Source of the DNA: Candidatus Lernaella stagnicola | GTDB lineage: Bacteria > Lernaellota > Lernaellaia > Lernaellales > Lernaellaceae | NCBI GenBank assembly: GCA_030765525.1 | Contig: JAVCCK010000038.1 | Coordinates: forward strand, 1-64,000 | Length of the DNA: 64,000 nt | Direction of reading: 5' to 3' | Part shown: positions 16,261 through 25,359 of the stretch, piece by piece | Position numbering within the stretch: position 1 is the stretch's first letter | Layout: each line of letters opens with the position of its first letter | Notes under the pieces: generated by a model | What the model was told of the DNA's origin: nothing | Database searches by the model: none | Seen by the model: only the letters and a program-made list of their open reading frames with translations | Made by a program: the position numbers and the translations under genes

Positions 16261-17678
16261 ATGATGATGACGACGACGATGATGACAACGACGATGATGA
16301 TAACAACGACGATGATGACAACGACGATGATGACAACGACGATGATGACACCACACCGCCGCTGGAAGGCATATTCGTCTCGGTAAACGGCGACGACGCC
16401 AACCCCGGCACCCAACTGCTGCCCAAACGCACGATCGCCGCCGGGATCGCCGCCGCCGAACCCGCGGCCGACTCGGTCTACGTCGCTGAAGGCCAATACG
16501 AAGAGGCCCTCGCGGTCACGACCTCCGTGTACGGCGGGTTTCGCGAATCCGACTGGCGGCGCAGGCCCGATGTGTTCGTCTCGGAAATTCTGAGCGACAA
16601 TGCCGACCTGGTGCAGCTAGTCGGCGGCGCCGGTCCGACGATGACCTTTGACGGCTTCACGGTGGCCGGCGATGGCGTAGCGTCTGGAGATTTTGTCAGC
16701 GGCGTGTATATCACGGGCGGAGGGACCACGTTATCGAACTGCCGGATTTTCGGCGAGGCCGTCGGAGGATATGAATTGCGTGCACACGGCGTGTACGTGA
16801 AAGCACCCGGCACCGTGTGGATCCTCGATAACGAAATCGTCGGGGGCGACGCGTTAGGCAGCATCTCCCTTTCCACCGGCATCGCGTTGGAATATCCGTC
16901 TGAGGTCGTGGAGGTCCGCCACAACACCGTCATGTCCGGAGAGGTCGCCGCCAGCGGCAGCAATCTCGGCTTTTCGGCCGGCATTTTTGTGAACGGACTC
17001 GCTATCGAAGCGTTGATCGACGGTAATGTCGTGAGCTCGGGCCTCGCTTCGGGCGGCTACATCGCATTCAGCGACGCGGTGGATCTCTACACCGGCGACA
17101 TCGTGCTGACCAACAACCTGCTGCTGCCGGGTCGCGCGGAGCCGGGATCACTCGGCTTTTCGATCGCCGCCGGCGTGCATTCTCACTTTAACATGGACGA
17201 ACTCGTGTTGATCGGCAACACGATTTTCACCGGAGACGCGACCGTAGGTTACGCGGTTGAATTCGAGGCCGGCGCCACGTTGATCAACAACATTCTTTAC
17301 TCCGCCGCCGGGACGATACAGGTGCTGTTCGGCTCGTTTCAAGACGAAGAGGAGTACGTGCTGATCAACAACGATTTTGCGTGCTTGAATTTGCTGTGTA
17401 TGCCGGGTTACCTCGCCGAATACGGGCCGATTCTCAGCGTCGGCGCCGTCAACGCCTGCGATTGGCCCGGCTGCGGGGAAGCCGCGGGCAACTTCACGGC
17501 GGACCCGTTGTTTGTCGCCCCGAACGACCTGCACCTGAAGGCGGGCAGCCCCTGCATCGATGCGGGCGCGGATCCAAACGGCTGGTTTACGGGGCCGTCG
17601 ATCTTTTCTGACATCGACGGCGACAGCCGCCCGCAGGGGTCCGGTTTCGATGTCGGCGCCGACGAGTACACCGACTAA
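16047..17678 (+). CDS. Asp-spacer lipoprotein with right-handed beta-helix, paralogue 3
   Basis: The 543-residue protein has the same signal peptide as paralogue 2 except for single residues, a lipobox FVAAC and the longest Asp/Asn spacer of the trio (about 75 residues). The entry motif is IFVSVNGDDANPGT. Its helix region contains STSVYGGFRESDWRR, almost the same as the SLYGGFRETDWRRD segment of paralogue 1, so paralogues 1 and 3 may be closer in the passenger while 2 and 3 are closer in the export cassette. It ends with SDIDGDSRPQGSGFDVGADEY. No catalytic motif was recognised. Confidence 0.85.
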   Translation: MKNAALLVLLLALLLSFVAACGDDDDDDDNDNDNNDADDDDTADDDDDNDDDDDNDTTPGDDDNDTTPGDDDDDDDDDDDNDDDDNNDDDDNDDDDNDDDDTTPPLEGIFVSVNGDDANPGTQLLPKRTIAAGIAAAEPAADSVYVAEGQYEEALAVTTSVYGGFRESDWRRRPDVFVSEILSDNADLVQLVGGAGPTMTFDGFTVAGDGVASGDFVSGVYITGGGTTLSNCRIFGEAVGGYELRAHGVYVKAPGTVWILDNEIVGGDALGSISLSTGIALEYPSEVVEVRHNTVMSGEVAASGSNLGFSAGIFVNGLAIEALIDGNVVSSGLASGGYIAFSDAVDLYTGDIVLTNNLLLPGRAEPGSLGFSIAAGVHSHFNMDELVLIGNTIFTGDATVGYAVEFEAGATLINNILYSAAGTIQVLFGSFQDEEEYVLINNDFACLNLLCMPGYLAEYGPILSVGAVNACDWPGCGEAAGNFTADPLFVAPNDLHLKAGSPCIDAGADPNGWFTGPSIFSDIDGDSRPQGSGFDVGADEYTD

Positions 17679-17754
17679 GCGCCGTCCCGGCGTATCTTGA
17701 CCTTCCCGCGGGACAGTGCAATCGTACGTTCACCCATTTCCGTAAGGAGAGTGT

Positions 17755-18924
17755 GTGCGCGTAATTTTGTACACGGGCAAAGGCGGCGTCGGCAAAACGA
17801 CGATTAGTGCGGCGACCGCCTACGGGTGCGCCCTGCGCGGCAAGCGCACGATTGTGATTTCCACCGACGCGGCTCACAGCCTGGCCGATTTGTTCGACCG
17901 CGAAATCGGTCCCGAGCCGACGGAGATCCGCGAAAACCTCTACGCCTGCGAAGTGGAAGTGCACCACGAGTTGGCGAAAAACTGGGGCACGATCCAAGCC
18001 TACATCAAGCACTTCCTGTCCAGCCGCGGCTACGGCGAAGTCCTGGCCGACGAGCTTTCGGTCGTGCCGGGCATGGAAGATTTGTTTTCGCTGCTGCGCC
18101 TACTGGAGATGGAGGAAAGCGGCGAATACGACGTGGCCGTCATCGATTGCGCCCCGACCGGCGCTACGCTGCAGTTGCTCGGTTTCACCGACGTCTTCGA
18201 TTGGTACATGAATCGCTTCTTCGACATCGAACGCAGGCTCGTGCGCGCCATCCGGCCCGTGGCCGAGAGGATCATTCAAGCGCCCCTGCCCGGCGACGAC
18301 GTGTTCGGCCAAGTCGAGGATCTGTACGCAAAGATGATGGCCATCAAAACGATGTTGACCGATCCCACGCGCGCCAGCGTGCGTCTGGTCGTGAACCCGG
18401 AACGCATGGTCATTGCCGAAAGCCGCCGGGCCCACACCTGCCTGGGCCTGTACGGCTACCCGCTCGACGCGGTGATCGTCAATCGTGTGCTGCCGGCGGA
18501 CGTTGACGGCTACCTGGCCGAATGGGTCGGCATCCAGAAACACCACATGCAGACCATCGACGCATCGTTCCATCCGCTGCCGCGCTTGCAGTGCAAGCTC
18601 TTCCCGCGCGAGATGACCGGCCTGCCGGCAGTCGGCGTATTGGCCGACGAGGTTTTCGGCGACCGCGATCCGGCGGAGATCATGTACCAGCACAAGCCCT
18701 TCGAGTTGGAAGCCAAGCAGGACTATTACGAAATGCGCCTCTACCTGCCGGGCGTGACGAAAAAAGACGTGTCGCTGTTGGTGAAAGACGGCGAATTGAT
18801 TCTCGGCGCGGCGGGCTTCAAACGGCACATTCTCCTGCCGCGGCAACTCGACGAACATGTGGTGGCCAAGGCGCGCCTGAACGGCGACATTTTCACGATC
18901 ATTTTCGCAAAGGATTCGGCGTGA
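17755..18924 (+). CDS. ArsA/Get3-family ATPase with C-terminal HSP20-like domain
   Basis: This 389-residue P-loop ATPase has a deviant Walker A KGGVGKTT (residues 9-16), a switch I region STDAAHSLADLF and a switch II DCAPTGATLQLLGF. These place it with ArsA/Get3 ATPases rather than MinD/ParA. The last ~75 residues form an alpha-crystallin-like sandwich (ELEAKQDYYEMRLYLPGV to the end), as in ArsA_HSP20 proteins. No ars genes are nearby, so arsenite efflux is unlikely; a role in handling membrane or client proteins is possible. The GTG start follows AAGGAGA. It overlaps the next gene by 4 bp. Confidence 0.92.
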   Translation: MRVILYTGKGGVGKTTISAATAYGCALRGKRTIVISTDAAHSLADLFDREIGPEPTEIRENLYACEVEVHHELAKNWGTIQAYIKHFLSSRGYGEVLADELSVVPGMEDLFSLLRLLEMEESGEYDVAVIDCAPTGATLQLLGFTDVFDWYMNRFFDIERRLVRAIRPVAERIIQAPLPGDDVFGQVEDLYAKMMAIKTMLTDPTRASVRLVVNPERMVIAESRRAHTCLGLYGYPLDAVIVNRVLPADVDGYLAEWVGIQKHHMQTIDASFHPLPRLQCKLFPREMTGLPAVGVLADEVFGDRDPAEIMYQHKPFELEAKQDYYEMRLYLPGVTKKDVSLLVKDGELILGAAGFKRHILLPRQLDEHVVAKARLNGDIFTIIFAKDSA

Positions 18925-19412
18925 GCGACATCCCAACCGACGACCGCAGCGGACGAGACGACCAGGAGCAGCAAAAGGCATCGATTCGTCTGCACGAACT
19001 GCTCAACCGCTTGGAAGACGCCAAGGGGCATTTTCTGGTCGGCCAGCGTGAAATTCTCATTGCCGTGCGGGAGATCATCAAAATTCTCGCCGATATTTCC
19101 GGCCAGGCGCCGGATTCCATTGCCGGTGTGCCGGTGTACCTGTTCGAGACGTCGGCGGCGATGATCGACTACCTGATCAGCTACCTGCCCGGCCCGCCCC
19201 CCGAGGAAATTCTCAAGGCGCGGCAGGAGGCGTTGCAGGAGTTGATCTCGTTGATCGACAAAGAAGCCGAACGGACCGGCCGCTTCGCCGAAGATGAGCG
19301 CGACGTGCTCAAAGTCGAAGCGCTGGTCTCGCTCAAGCGTTATCTGGAGCACGAACTTGAGCACGGCCCGAAGGAAGCCAAGCCGCGCATCACCAAGGTC
19401 GAAATCGAGTAA
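18921..19412 (+). CDS. Small helical protein coupled to the ArsA-like ATPase
   Basis: This 163-residue protein is highly charged and predicted almost entirely helical (for example RLHELLNRLEDAKGHFLVGQ and ERDVLKVEALVSLKRYLEHE). There is no signal peptide, membrane segment or Cys pair. The GTG start overlaps the ATPase stop (GTGA), which indicates translational coupling and suggests a partner or regulator of the ATPase. I do not recognise the family. Confidence 0.7.
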   Translation: MSDIPTDDRSGRDDQEQQKASIRLHELLNRLEDAKGHFLVGQREILIAVREIIKILADISGQAPDSIAGVPVYLFETSAAMIDYLISYLPGPPPEEILKARQEALQELISLIDKEAERTGRFAEDERDVLKVEALVSLKRYLEHELEHGPKEAKPRITKVEIE

Positions 19413-19476
19413 CGTTTTTTCGCTCGTCACGACAATCAAGGTCACATTCGACGGAGCAACTTTCACGGAGGCCCCC

Positions 19477-20622
19477 ATGCGGCGTTGGACTTGGATACTG
19501 ATGTTGCTTGCGGCGTCCCTGCTGTTTATCGCCGCTGCCGCGTGCGACGGCGACACTAATGACGACACCGATGACGCCGATCACGACACCGATGACGACA
19601 CGGGCGGCGACGACGACGACACAATCGATGACGACGACACAGGCGACGACGACGATAATGATGACGATGACGATAACGACGACGACGATGACGACGATGA
19701 TAATGACGACAACGACGACACGACCACCGACGACCCCGACGCGCCGCTTTGTCTCGAATGGGACCTGAATCCGGACGACCTCGAGGACCCCGTCAACATC
19801 CACTGCCTGATTGAAACCGATTCCTTTGCGCCCACCGGCTTGCCCGCGCCGGCGACGCTGCGGGTGGTCGACTGGAATATTCTGAGGGGTCTGCAGGCCG
19901 ACGAAATGATCGCGCAGTTCCAATCGCATCCCGATCTTCTCGAGGCCGACGTGCTGCTCTTTCAGGAGGTCGATCGCCACTGCACGCGCACCGATTTCCG
20001 CAACGTGGCCCGCGATATGGCCGAGGCGCTGGAGATGGATTACGCCTACGGGGTCGAGTTCATCGAGCTCAACCAGGACCGCGGCGAGCACGGCCAGGCG
20101 ATCCTATCGCGCTTTCCCATTTTGTCGGTACGGCAATTGCGCCACACGGATTTCGAGCGGTGGTATCTCGACCCGGGGCAACTGCGGCTCGGCGGCCGCA
20201 TGTCGCTGGTGGCCGACATCTTGATCGGCGAGGACGTCTACCAGTTCGCCTCGGTGCATTACACCAGCGGCGTGCTGTTCTATTTCGAAGCGCACAACAC
20301 GCAAGCCCAGGAAACGCTCGACTTGCTGGACGAATCGGCCGCGCCGACGATCTGGGGCGGCGATCTGAACACCGGCATATCGTGGGTGCTGCGCTGGGAG
20401 CCGTCGATCGAGCTGATCCTCGAGGCGGGTCACGCCGACGCGCTCGACCACCTGCCCCATAACGAGAACTGGACCGTGGGCAACGACCCGCCCATTCCCG
20501 ACATGCGTTTGGATTGGATATTCAGCCGCGGACTCGACGCTGCCGGCGGGCGCGTTTTATACGAAGCGCCGCTCAACGGCCTTTCCGATCACCACGGAAT
20601 TTACGCCGACTTCCCGCTGTAA
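19477..20622 (+). CDS. Endonuclease/exonuclease/phosphatase-family lipoprotein
   Basis: The 381-residue protein has a signal peptide with lipobox (IAAAAC), a ~60-residue Asp/Asn/Thr spacer and an EEP domain. Metal-site motifs appear in order: VVDWNI, LLFQEVDRH, SVHYTSG, IWGGDLNTG, MRLDWIF and LSDHHGI. The fold includes DNase I, sphingomyelinase and phosphoinositide phosphatases; the substrate cannot be chosen from sequence. The ATG at 19477 follows ACGGAGG. Upstream in-frame sequence overlaps the previous gene and is not a signal peptide. It converges on the next gene with an 11-bp gap. Confidence 0.9.
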   Translation: MRRWTWILMLLAASLLFIAAAACDGDTNDDTDDADHDTDDDTGGDDDDTIDDDDTGDDDDNDDDDDNDDDDDDDDNDDNDDTTTDDPDAPLCLEWDLNPDDLEDPVNIHCLIETDSFAPTGLPAPATLRVVDWNILRGLQADEMIAQFQSHPDLLEADVLLFQEVDRHCTRTDFRNVARDMAEALEMDYAYGVEFIELNQDRGEHGQAILSRFPILSVRQLRHTDFERWYLDPGQLRLGGRMSLVADILIGEDVYQFASVHYTSGVLFYFEAHNTQAQETLDLLDESAAPTIWGGDLNTGISWVLRWEPSIELILEAGHADALDHLPHNENWTVGNDPPIPDMRLDWIFSRGLDAAGGRVLYEAPLNGLSDHHGIYADFPL

Positions 20623-20633
20623 GACGTCGTTCC

Positions 20634-23024
20634 TTACGACTTGCCGACCAACTTCGGCGCCAACAAAGCCAGCGACGCGTAGCAAAAAGCGCCGACGAAC
20701 ATTGTCGTCGTGATGCCGAAGGCAATGCTCAGAATCACCGCCAGCACCGAGGCGAACACGCCCGCCGCACCGTTGACGCCCCACAACCATGGGGTGGGAT
20801 CGGTGGCGTCACGCCGCGCCAGACGCATGCCCGAGGGGAAGGCCTGGCCCATCGCCAGACCGGCGGGCGCCAGTAGCAGCAACGACACGCCGACCCGGCC
20901 CGCGAGCTTGGCGGCGGCGGTCGCGCCGGTGATCTCCGGCAGGAAAAAGGCGACGAGGGCCAAGTAACCCGCCAACGACAACGCGTAGGCAATCATGCGC
21001 GGCGAGGTGTTCAGCGGGATTTTTTCGCTGAGCAGGCTGCCCAGGCCGGTAAACAAGATCAAGGAAAACAGCACGACCGCCAGCGCGTACACGGGGTGGC
21101 CGAGATACACCGACAGACGTTGCAGGAAAGCGATCTCCGCGAACATGAAACCGAGGCCGATGAGCGCGAAATAGGCCAACTCCACTGTCCGCGGCCTACT
21201 CACGCCGGCGGGTGCATATTTGAGAGGGATCAAGAGAATCGCGCCGGCGAACACGAACGAGACGAGCAAGATCGACAGCAGCGTGAGCGTCGCGAGCAAA
21301 TTGCCGGTCACCACGCCGGAAGGACGGCCCCAGTATTCCATAATTTTCCACGGCCGCGTCAGGCGCAACAGATTGAAGAAGAAAGGGCGGTCGTCGGTCG
21401 GCGGGGTCAGATCCAGCGGATACGCGGAGGTGATGTCGACCAGCTCTTCGTAGTTCCGCGCCCCGATGATGCGGCCGATGATCGCCTCCTGGGTCGGCTC
21501 GCCCGGCGCAAGAATCATGTGAAAGCCCATCTCCTCCACGCGTTGGCGCAGCGCCGCAACATCGGCCGCCGAAAAAGCTTCGTTGCTGACCAGAATCGTC
21601 GCCACCTTCTCGCCGCCGGCCAGCAAAATGTGATCGGCGGGATTCGTGACGCCTTGGTTGAACAACGCGCCCGCCGCCAAGCTGATGAGGCGGGCCGTTT
21701 CGTCGAATTTACCCTTGCCGTACCAGCGACTGACGGTAAAAACGCCCCCCTTGTTGAGCCGCCGCAGGAAGACGCGCCACCCCTCCACCGTGTACAGCGA
21801 ATTCTCGCTAAGCGAAAAAGCCCCGGCGCCCGTCGCGGCCCAAGTGTCGATCAGGCTCATTTGAATGACGTCGAACTTTTCCTCGCTACGGGTGAAATAG
21901 CTGCGCGCTTCGTCGACCACCAAACGCACTTTCGGATTACCGGCGAGGTTGGCGAAATCGGGAAACACGTCGAGCAAAATATGCACGAAGGAAGGGTTGA
22001 TCTCCACGCCCAGCACGTCGTCGGCGCCCGCGGCCAACGCGGTCCATATATCCTTGCCGCCGCCGACCCCGATTACCGCGACTTTTCCCTGCCGTACGGA
22101 ATAGGCAAGGCTCGTGGCGTCATACAGAAACCCCCGGGCGGTTTCGGCGTTGGCTTTGGGCAGCATGGTGCCCGCCAGGCCGTCGATGTTCATGTCCATC
22201 ACTTCCATCGACGCGTCTTTCGGCGTGTTCTTGCCGGCTTCCCACAGCACGCCCGTTAAGGGCTTGGTGCGCGGTTTGTACGCGACCACGCGCGAGAAGC
22301 TGTTCCACTTTTCGTAGGCGACGCGCCGCCGTTTTTCCGTAACGCCTTTGACGAGAATCGGGTCGAAGCTGTGGATGGTCGCCGCGTTGGCGATGGCGAG
22401 TATGACCATGACCGCCGCGGCCCTTCCGGCCCAACGAGCGAGTTTCCGCTCGCCGCCCCACCGGGCAAACAGCCACGCGCCCACGGCCATGAGAGCGGCC
22501 GAGGCAAACACCGCACCGCCCCCGTCCAGCAGCCGAAACATGGGCAGCACCAACAATACGCCCGCCGCGGCGCCGACCAGATCGGCCCCGTATACCAAAC
22601 CGATGCGGTAGTGGGTGCGGGTCAGCGCCAAGGTCACGGCGATGCCGGAAAAGTAAAAGGGGATGGAAAGCGTCAGCGCCAGGCGCGCGAACACGATCAC
22701 CGTCGTCGGCGAGGCAATGGCGTCGGGCGCGAGCGTGATTTGGTCGAGATAGGAGAGCACCATCGCCACCGCGGCGATCAGGGAGGCCCGCGACAGGGCG
22801 CGCGGCGCATTATCGGGGCTGAATTTTTCCGGCGCCAGGTAAACGCGCAGCGCCCCGGCCGTCATGCCGAACATGGCCATGCTGATGACGAAAAAGGCGA
22901 GGTGGTACCACGTCACGACCGAGAGCAGGCGTGTCTGGATGATTTCCAACGCCAGCGTGGCGGCCGTTACCACCGCCAAGCCGAAATAAAATGAAACGCC
23001 GGAGCGCGGCGGGTTTTCGTTCAT
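20634..23024 (-). CDS. Polytopic membrane protein with spermidine-synthase-like SAM domain
   Basis: The 796-residue protein has an N-terminal set of about 6-7 membrane helices (residues ~12-225). A Rossmann domain follows with VAVIGVGGGKDIWTAL, VLGVEINPS and a KVRLVVDEARSYF loop, then a further set of about 6 helices near the C-terminus. This is the membrane-fused spermine/spermidine-synthase-like family. The SAM/dcSAM-binding glycine loop is intact. The DxxD aminopropyl-transfer site is not clearly kept (FDVIQMSLIDTW), so polyamine synthesis should not be assumed. The function is unknown. The large size and dual membrane blocks are usual for the family. Confidence 0.8.
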   Translation of the reverse strand: MNENPPRSGVSFYFGLAVVTAATLALEIIQTRLLSVVTWYHLAFFVISMAMFGMTAGALRVYLAPEKFSPDNAPRALSRASLIAAVAMVLSYLDQITLAPDAIASPTTVIVFARLALTLSIPFYFSGIAVTLALTRTHYRIGLVYGADLVGAAAGVLLVLPMFRLLDGGGAVFASAALMAVGAWLFARWGGERKLARWAGRAAAVMVILAIANAATIHSFDPILVKGVTEKRRRVAYEKWNSFSRVVAYKPRTKPLTGVLWEAGKNTPKDASMEVMDMNIDGLAGTMLPKANAETARGFLYDATSLAYSVRQGKVAVIGVGGGKDIWTALAAGADDVLGVEINPSFVHILLDVFPDFANLAGNPKVRLVVDEARSYFTRSEEKFDVIQMSLIDTWAATGAGAFSLSENSLYTVEGWRVFLRRLNKGGVFTVSRWYGKGKFDETARLISLAAGALFNQGVTNPADHILLAGGEKVATILVSNEAFSAADVAALRQRVEEMGFHMILAPGEPTQEAIIGRIIGARNYEELVDITSAYPLDLTPPTDDRPFFFNLLRLTRPWKIMEYWGRPSGVVTGNLLATLTLLSILLVSFVFAGAILLIPLKYAPAGVSRPRTVELAYFALIGLGFMFAEIAFLQRLSVYLGHPVYALAVVLFSLILFTGLGSLLSEKIPLNTSPRMIAYALSLAGYLALVAFFLPEITGATAAAKLAGRVGVSLLLLAPAGLAMGQAFPSGMRLARRDATDPTPWLWGVNGAAGVFASVLAVILSIAFGITTTMFVGAFCYASLALLAPKLVGKS

Positions 23025-23212
23025 GCCGATTCCTTGTTTTCTTTCTCAAAAGAGAAATAAGACGTCGATTATTATCAGTTATGGTCTTCAACAGCAACTG
23101 AGCGGAAATCCTTCGCCCCTGCATGGTGCGGGAAGGCGCCGGGCTTGTCGTTCAACTCCGTGTATGCTTCAAGAGCAGTAGGAAATTCTCACCGTGCACG
23201 GGATACGCCTTA

Positions 23213-24592
23213 ATGAAAGATTCGCTGCGCCGATCGATTTTCGCTCTGCTACTCGCGTTCGCCTTGTTCGGCGTGTGCTGCGACAGGGGCGACTATGACC
23301 CGCCCCCGCCCGGCACGGAGGTCGGGGGTTTCGGCGTGGCGGGCGATGATGACGACGACAATGACGACAACGACGACGAAACGGCATGCGACGCGAGTTT
23401 GCGGCCGGTCATCTTCGTCTACGGCATCATGGAAAACGGCGATTCCTTTTCGACGCAGTCGATGCGTTTTACCTCCAACGGGTATTGCCGCGACCGCCTG
23501 TTCACCTACGACTGGAACGCGTTCTCGGGTTATTGGAACGAATCGCCCCGTTTCGCGCGCTACGTGGCCGCGGTGTCGGCCGCCACGGGCGCAACTCAGG
23601 TTGACGTAATCAGTCATTCCCTGGGAGCCGGCGTTGTGGTCGGCTGCTTGTCCGATCCGGCCGGCGCGTCGCGAATCGCCCACTACGCCCAGGTCGCCGC
23701 GGTGCCGTGCCTGGCGATCCCGCCGACGGTGCCGTCACTCAATTTGTCGTCGGTGGACGACCGGATCGTCGGCGTCTGCGAGCCCGAAGGGGCCGACAAC
23801 CTAGTGCTCAGCGGCGTCGATCATTTGCAGACGGTCACTTCGGCCGAAACGTTTGCCGAACTGTTTACCTTTTTCAACGACGGGCGGCAGCCGGCGACGA
23901 CCGAGGTTGTGCCCGAAGAACCGATCCTGCTTTCCGGCCGCACGGTGATGTACATGTTTAACGAACCGATAGCGGGCACGGAAATTCGCATCTTCGAAGT
24001 CGACGCGGCCACAGGCGAGCGGTTGTCCGCCGCGCCCGACGCGGTTCTTACCTCCGACGCGGACGGTTCCTGGGGCGACTTCCTCGCCGAACCCGGCGCG
24101 TATTACGAGTTCGTCTGTCTCGATCCGCTGGGCGAGTGGCCCCCTGCCCATACGTACCGCGAGCCCTTCGTGCGCTCGAACAACAACGTGTACTTCCGCG
24201 TGTACCCGCCGAAAGACAGTTGGTTCGGTGTGCTGTTCAGCCTGCTGCCCACCGACGACTCGCTGGCGAAAATCTCCTGGACGAGCATCAATCGGTCCGT
24301 GATCACCGGGCGCGACACGTTCGCGGTGGACGGCATCGACCTGGCGACGCCGGAGGTGGCCGACGCGGATTTCACGACCTTGTACGTGATGTTCGACGAT
24401 CTGAACGCGAACGGCCTGAGCGACCACACGGTTCTCTCGCTACTGCCCAGCCGCAATTACATCAAGCTCTACGATTTGCACGTCGGCACGCAGACAAGAC
24501 GCTCGGTTGTATTTGAGTTCGACGGCCGCCGCTTGGCCGTGCCGAATTGGAAAGCGCTGTCCGAAGGTGTGTCTACAGTCGTGTTCGAATAA
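23213..24592 (+). CDS. Alpha/beta-hydrolase (lipase-like) lipoprotein
   Basis: This 459-residue protein has a signal peptide with a CC-type lipobox (LFGVC or GVCC), a Pro/Gly stretch and an Asp/Asn spacer. The hydrolase domain includes PVIFVYGIMENGDSF, the oxyanion region, and a nucleophile elbow VISHSLGAGV with the expected Ser. A candidate catalytic His lies in SGVDHLQTV. The last ~220 residues are two beta-rich domains, the first a carboxypeptidase-regulatory or Ig-like unit. The family resembles secreted triacylglycerol lipases and PHB-type esterases. The ATG lacks a strong Shine-Dalgarno. It converges on pyrE. Confidence 0.82.
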   Translation: MKDSLRRSIFALLLAFALFGVCCDRGDYDPPPPGTEVGGFGVAGDDDDDNDDNDDETACDASLRPVIFVYGIMENGDSFSTQSMRFTSNGYCRDRLFTYDWNAFSGYWNESPRFARYVAAVSAATGATQVDVISHSLGAGVVVGCLSDPAGASRIAHYAQVAAVPCLAIPPTVPSLNLSSVDDRIVGVCEPEGADNLVLSGVDHLQTVTSAETFAELFTFFNDGRQPATTEVVPEEPILLSGRTVMYMFNEPIAGTEIRIFEVDAATGERLSAAPDAVLTSDADGSWGDFLAEPGAYYEFVCLDPLGEWPPAHTYREPFVRSNNNVYFRVYPPKDSWFGVLFSLLPTDDSLAKISWTSINRSVITGRDTFAVDGIDLATPEVADADFTTLYVMFDDLNANGLSDHTVLSLLPSRNYIKLYDLHVGTQTRRSVVFEFDGRRLAVPNWKALSEGVSTVVFE

Positions 24593-24598
24593 GCCGGG

Positions 24599-25168
24599 TC
24601 AGTCGACCGGGTGCTCGCCCAGCGCAAACAACTCCTCGACCTTCACCAAAGACCGCAACGTGTAACCGGCTTCGGCGAGGTTTTCCGTCCCACCTTCCTG
24701 CCGATCGACGATCGCCACAACGCCGACGATCTGCGCGTCGGGCACTTCGGCGAGGACGGCCTCGATCGTCTTGATCGTGGAACCGCCGGTCGTGGCCACG
24801 TCATCGACCACCAGCACGCGCATGCCGGGGCGAATGACGCCCTCCACGCGCTTGCCCGCGCCGTGACCCTTGGCCCCTTTGCGCACCAGCAGGGCGTCGA
24901 GATTCATGCCGCGGTCGGCAGCGCGCGCGACCGCGCCCATGGCCACGGGCACGGCGCCCAGTTCCATGCCGGCGATGGCGTCGACGCCACCCATTTCGGT
25001 CACGAGGTCCAACAGCAAATCGCCGATGATCGCCGCGCCTTCGCCGTGGGTCGAGGTGGCGCGTACGTCGATGTAATAATGGCTTTCTTTGCCACTGGTA
25101 AGCACGAAACGACCGGTGCGGAAGCTGCGTTCGTGCAGAATGCGGGTCAGCCGTTGCTTTTTATCCAT
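24599..25168 (-). CDS. pyrE: Orotate phosphoribosyltransferase
   Basis: This 189-residue enzyme converts orotate and PRPP to orotidine 5'-phosphate in de novo pyrimidine synthesis. The PRPP loop VLVVDDVATTGGST is intact. The N-terminal FVLTSGKESHYYIDVR segment is the orotate/PRPP-contact region of bacterial PyrE, and the RKGAKGHG flexible loop carries the catalytic Lys. The ATG at 25168 has GGGAGGT upstream. It is monocistronic and divergent from the acyltransferase gene. Confidence 0.95.
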   Translation of the reverse strand: MDKKQRLTRILHERSFRTGRFVLTSGKESHYYIDVRATSTHGEGAAIIGDLLLDLVTEMGGVDAIAGMELGAVPVAMGAVARAADRGMNLDALLVRKGAKGHGAGKRVEGVIRPGMRVLVVDDVATTGGSTIKTIEAVLAEVPDAQIVGVVAIVDRQEGGTENLAEAGYTLRSLVKVEELFALGEHPVD

Positions 25169-25276
25169 AAACCGTGACCTCCCGTGCCTCGTTGTGGGGG
25201 CAATTTAGTCGTTTGACTCCGAGGCGGCAAGACCCGGCGGGTCGTCGCGCCGAAAACCGCGTACCGCGGCGCGAAA

Positions 25277-25305
25277 TTGTGTTTCGCGCCCCACCCTGCT
25301 ATACA
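25277..25305 (+). promoter_or_regulatory. Candidate acyltransferase promoter
   Basis: TTGTGT (25277-25282), 17 nt and TATACA (25300-25305) lie about 55 bp upstream of the acyltransferase start. Confidence 0.4.
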
Positions 25306-25359
25306 AATGCGAAGTCGGCACAATGAACGCGGCACATGCCGCAAACAACGAAATGAAGT

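Noticed and set aside
14480-16360. Repeat tracts considered as a CRISPR array or transposon ends
   Set aside because: Repeats are contiguous codon runs without unique spacers, and there are no cas genes, transposase or target duplications.
12806-16432. Poly-Ser, poly-Val and poly-Thr frames within the Asp/Asn tracts
   Set aside because: They are alternative readings of GAY/AAY repeats and carry no start signals.
17755-18924. Arsenite efflux ATPase role
   Set aside because: No arsB, arsC or arsR is adjacent, and the C-terminal HSP20-like fusion points to another function.
21096-22259. 387-codon open frame antisense to the membrane spermidine-synthase-like gene
   Set aside because: High-GC antisense frame with Arg/Gln/His-rich composition and no motif; the minus-strand gene has intact SAM motifs and helices.
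20634-23024. Polyamine (spermidine) synthase function
   Set aside because: The dinucleotide-type SAM loop is present, but the aminopropyl-transfer Asp motif is not clearly retained, and the protein is membrane-embedded.
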